This document shows positions 11,100 to 13,794 of a DNA stretch of 13,794 nt, one piece after another; positions within the stretch are counted from its first letter, which is position 1, and each line of letters opens with the position of its first letter. The DNA lies in contig UZAE01001339.1 in assembly GCA_900617975.1 (NCBI GenBank), positions 1-13,794 of the forward strand, given 5' to 3'. Both the position numbers and the translations under genes were made by a program. The notes under the pieces were generated by a model that did not search any database, had not been told where the DNA came from, and saw nothing but the letters and a program-made list of their open reading frames with translations. Source of the DNA: Rodentolepis nana (lineage: Eukaryota > Platyhelminthes > Cestoda > Cyclophyllidea > Hymenolepididae).

Positions 11100-12541
11100 A
11101 TATATAATAATAAGGCATAGAGTAAAAAAAATTAATATAATTTCTGATGTAAATTTTATTTTAAGGTATTATAATATGACATCTGATCAATTACGGAAAT
11201 TTAAAAATCTACACAGATGAGTAACTTTATTTTAATGCTAATAAAATTGAGTATCCCAAGTAAGCATTGATGAAGTATTTAAAACGATTTTACAGTCTTG
11301 ATTTACCGATTTAAAAGGTTCTTTAAAAATAAATATTTGAAACCATTTAATTACATTTAGAGTCAAATAACCGATTAAGTCCCATAGACGTTGAACTGCA
11401 ACTGATTGTAATAAATTCCTATATATCTTTATTAAAGTTAGTCAAGGTCAAATTAATTTTATTTTAAGACGTAGACAAATATGAAAGATCCGCCTAATTA
11501 GAGCCTTTGTTTATGGTGTATACGAATTACCTATCTTAATTTAAGTATAATTAAGCAAAAAGACTACTAAAAATATATTTAAGATAATTTGAAATATGTG
11601 TTGCAAACGACGATAATGCATAATAAAACTTGGTAAAACATAAAACACCGTAAATAAAAACAAGTAAACTAACAACAACATCTATTATGAAAACCAGTAA
11701 AATGTATTAAAATTTGGCCTGAATCTTAAACGTAATCAGTTTGGTCAAGCACGTTTTATAATCAAAAATGAGTTTGATGATGAACAAATCAGAGAATATA
11801 TTTCCATATTTGAGTGATATTAATTTCACGAACCGTATTTCTTTTCATTTTTTAAAATTGAGGGGTTTACTTTCAATATGAAAATTTTAAATTCAAGCCT
11901 TCTGCCATGGAAACAAAAGGCTTTCTTAAGTATAACTGCCAAAGTTTTACTGGGGGGGGAATGATTTAGAAAATTTTACTTATTTCATGTAAATCATAAA
12001 AAAAATAATTATTGATTAACTGCCACCGACAGACAAGCAAAGAAGAACTTTATTTTATCTTAAAGCAGCAAAGCTTCCCATTTATTACAGAGTGAGTAGT
12101 GATTATAGATTGTATTTTCAAAGCGTGTCGTAACCGTTGTGAAAAACATAAACAATCTGTGCTTTGCAACATCAATAAATGTCATTAATTACTTTTCTAG
12201 CGTCATTGTTATACCACTAGCAAAACAACTATGATATTTTGTCCATTCTAAATTTTAAATTTTTAACCTACATGGATGCCACTTGTTTTAGAGGTTGGCT
12301 TAAATGTTAGTTTCAAAAATGTAGAAGACACATTTGTTTACCTTTTCATTTTATGGGATAAAAATGAATATCACGACTCTTTTCCTTTGACTTCATCACC
12401 ACATATTATCTATTGAGGATAATGAATATTCGTAATGGATGAACGATTCAACAACTGTTTAACAAGCTCATGATTAAAATAAAACTGTAATGACTTTTTT
12501 GCTTGTATGTTTATATATTTTTTGTGTTCTCATATATACGC

Positions 12542-12565
12542 ATTCTGATAATATATTCTGATAAT
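12542..12565. repeat. Two-unit direct repeat, 13-base period
   Basis: ATTCTGATAAT occurs at 12542-12552 and again at 12555-12565, so the unit is 13 bases. It is typical of a small slippage duplication and adjoins the hairpin at 12566-12595. Confidence 0.6.
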
Positions 12566-12595
12566 CTAGAAAAATCTAATTCTTATTTTTTCTAG
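12566..12595. repeat. Short inverted repeat (hairpin)
   Basis: CTAGAAAAA (12566-12574) and TTTTTCTAG (12587-12595) are exact reverse complements around a 12-base A+T-rich loop. It has no T-run context or neighbouring gene to make it a terminator, so I record structure only. Confidence 0.5.
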
Positions 12596-12652
12596 TTGAA
12601 TTTTGAATGAATATATTAGTTATTTTGTAATTTTAAAAATGTCAATTTAAAA

Positions 12653-12701
12653 CTTGTCTGTCTGTTGATTTGGAGGTTCGTTTTTGAGTTTGGCAGACAA
12701 G
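12653..12701. repeat. Inverted repeat with a loop of about 33 bases
   Basis: CTTGTCTG (12653-12660) pairs with CAGACAAG (12694-12701). One mismatch further in, the pairing continues by one more base. The stem contains more G and C than its surroundings, but the length is too small to claim a functional RNA. Confidence 0.4.
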
Positions 12702-13037
12702 CGCAATTACAAGTTGGGTATTAACAAGAACGAATTTCATGATGTGTTCCTATTACATCTGTTTAAAATTCATCTAAATTAAAGAGGAATAGATCATTCT
12801 ACCAGTAAAAATTTTCATCTTAAATTTTAATACGTTTGAATAAATGATTTTTTAATTAAAGGTGTCAAAAACTAATAAATTTTAGTTGTTAATCTTCTAA
12901 ATGAATAAAAAAACATGTGAAAATATAAAGTCTAGCGCAATACATAATGACTTGGTTTACATGCTTAATCCAAACCTCACATTTACGTAATAAGGATGCT
13001 TCGATAAAGAGCATTTGGAGAAGCGTAATTCCGTTGA

Positions 13038-13247
13038 ATACATAGTAAAATAGTTAAAATTCACATTATAAGCACCACAATCGATGTATTGAAATTAAAA
13101 TATTTTAAGAACATTAGAAATAACACACAATCACGTATAAATCTTATTTTTCCGTTTCATGACATAACTGACACTGATGACTCTATGATTCACAAAAGGC
13201 TTTCTGGTGATGTTTCAAAAATTTTGAATCTGGAATTAAATCGATAA
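13038..13247 (+). other. 69-codon stop-free frame just upstream of the retroelement fragment, unrecognised
   Basis: A plus-strand frame is open from after a TGA at 13035-13037 to a TAA at 13245-13247. Its later part reads F-P-F-H-D-I-T-D-T-D-D-S-M-I-H-K-R-L-S-G-D-V-S-K, which is more protein-like than the surrounding translations. It is not in the frame of the RNase H domain that follows. It could be the frameshifted, decayed linker between reverse transcriptase and RNase H of the same element, but no RT motif is visible. It could equally be a chance open stretch. Confidence 0.2.
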
Positions 13248-13290
13248 TATAGCGCATTCAAAATGTTTCTGTAGCGTAATTCAATCAAAC

Positions 13291-13794
13291 ATATGCTATA
13301 ATATTGACTTCACTAATGGATCCTACATAGAAAACCAAGCAAACATTAGTGCAGGTATCTTTTCTAAACTCTTATCTTTCTACGCAGCAGCAGGACACAA
13401 TAGATTCGCTATTGAAGGAGGAATGGAAGCCATTAGGACAGCACTATGCCAATTATGTTGCCTGGATACGAAATTCACCTAAGCGGTGATACTTTCGGAC
13501 TCATAGTTAGCAATAAACTCAATTGGAAGCAGAGAGCCACCCAAAGCAGCTGAGATAAAGGAATGTAGAAAACTCTTTCAGCTGCTGAGAGAGAAAAACA
13601 AAACAGTGGTCCTACAATGGATTCCTGGTCACTGTGGCATTAAAGGCAATGAGATTGCTGACACACTTGCTAAGAAGAGGACAACGATTTTGCAATGCAT
13701 GGACCGACCGATGTCTTTCCACTCAATGAAGGCCTTTATCAGAAGAGAATTCCAGACCTCAAGGTGCAACCAACTTAAAGCTCGAAGAAAGGAG
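13291..13794 (+). pseudogene. Decayed RNase H domain of a non-LTR (LINE) retrotransposon, truncated by the window end
   Basis: One reading frame (first clear codon at 13306) translates as a type I RNase H domain of the kind that follows reverse transcriptase in Jockey-, I- or R1-like LINEs. In living elements it removes RNA from the RNA-DNA hybrid during target-primed reverse transcription. Visible motifs are F-T-N-G-S at 13309-13323, S-A-G-I-F-S, G-G-M-E-A-I-R-T-A-L, I-L-S-D-S at 13489-13503, and Q-W-I-P-G-H-C-G-I-K-G-N-E-I-A-D ending at 13662, followed by L-A-K-K and a basic C-terminal stretch that runs off the edge. The frame has in-frame stops at 13480-13482 (TAA) and 13504-13506 (TAG). 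The first catalytic Asp is Asn (codon 13315-13317). The expected catalytic Glu is Gly (13420-13422). The Asp codons at 13498 and 13660 and the His at 13630 remain. No endonuclease or RT motif is visible upstream, so the copy is 5'-truncated or its upstream part has decayed beyond recognition. Clade and host group are my inference. Confidence 0.93.

Larger units (their letters stand above)
10305..13037. other. A+T-rich non-coding stretch with small inverted repeats
   Basis: No supported gene is present. Local structures are listed separately: a near-palindrome at 11078-11099, a 13-base-period duplication next to a hairpin at 12542-12595, and a longer-looped inverted repeat at 12653-12701. There is also an isolated run of eight Gs at 11952-11959. 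No tRNA-like cloverleaf or snRNA was seen. I infer intergenic or intronic DNA. Confidence 0.6.

Noticed and set aside
1..13794. CRISPR array, operon or bacterial defence system
   Set aside because: There are no regularly spaced direct repeats, no long ORFs and no bacterial gene organisation. The retroelement and composition point to an animal genome.

Overview
This window looks like A+T-rich (about 70% by eye) nuclear DNA from an animal, most likely an arthropod. The clearest clue is a non-LTR retrotransposon RNase H fragment at the right end. Its wording (a W-I-P-G-H-C-G-x-x-G-N-E-x-A-D block and an extended G-x-M-E-A-I-x-x-A-L block) resembles the abundant retroelements of spiders and other arachnids. 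That assignment is from memory of the family, not from a search. Nothing prokaryotic is visible: no operons, no Shine-Dalgarno-led ORFs, and no ORF longer than 89 codons over 13.8 kb.

Layout. Bases 1-300 hold one minus-strand copy of an interspersed repeat of about 300 bp. Two plus-strand copies lie at about 6173-6400 (shorter and more diverged) and 10016-10304. The three share an ordered set of blocks, so they are one family. The first and last copies form an inverted pair about 10 kb apart. Between and after them lies A+T-rich DNA with stop codons in every frame. It is broken by two stretches of more balanced composition (about 1220-1410 and 3400-3830), where short open frames exist but no protein family is recognised. 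From about 13291 to the window end runs the decayed RNase H domain. It has two in-frame stops, and two of the four catalytic carboxylates appear to be lost. It continues beyond the window.

How it works together: there is no evidence of a functional gene system here. The window reads as an intergenic or deep-intronic, repeat-containing gene desert made of old transposable-element remains and drifted A+T-rich sequence. The items most worth a second look are the three-copy repeat with its shared 3' palindrome and apparent 5' truncation, the dead RNase H fragment, and the two compositional islands. I did not find a convincing undescribed biological system.
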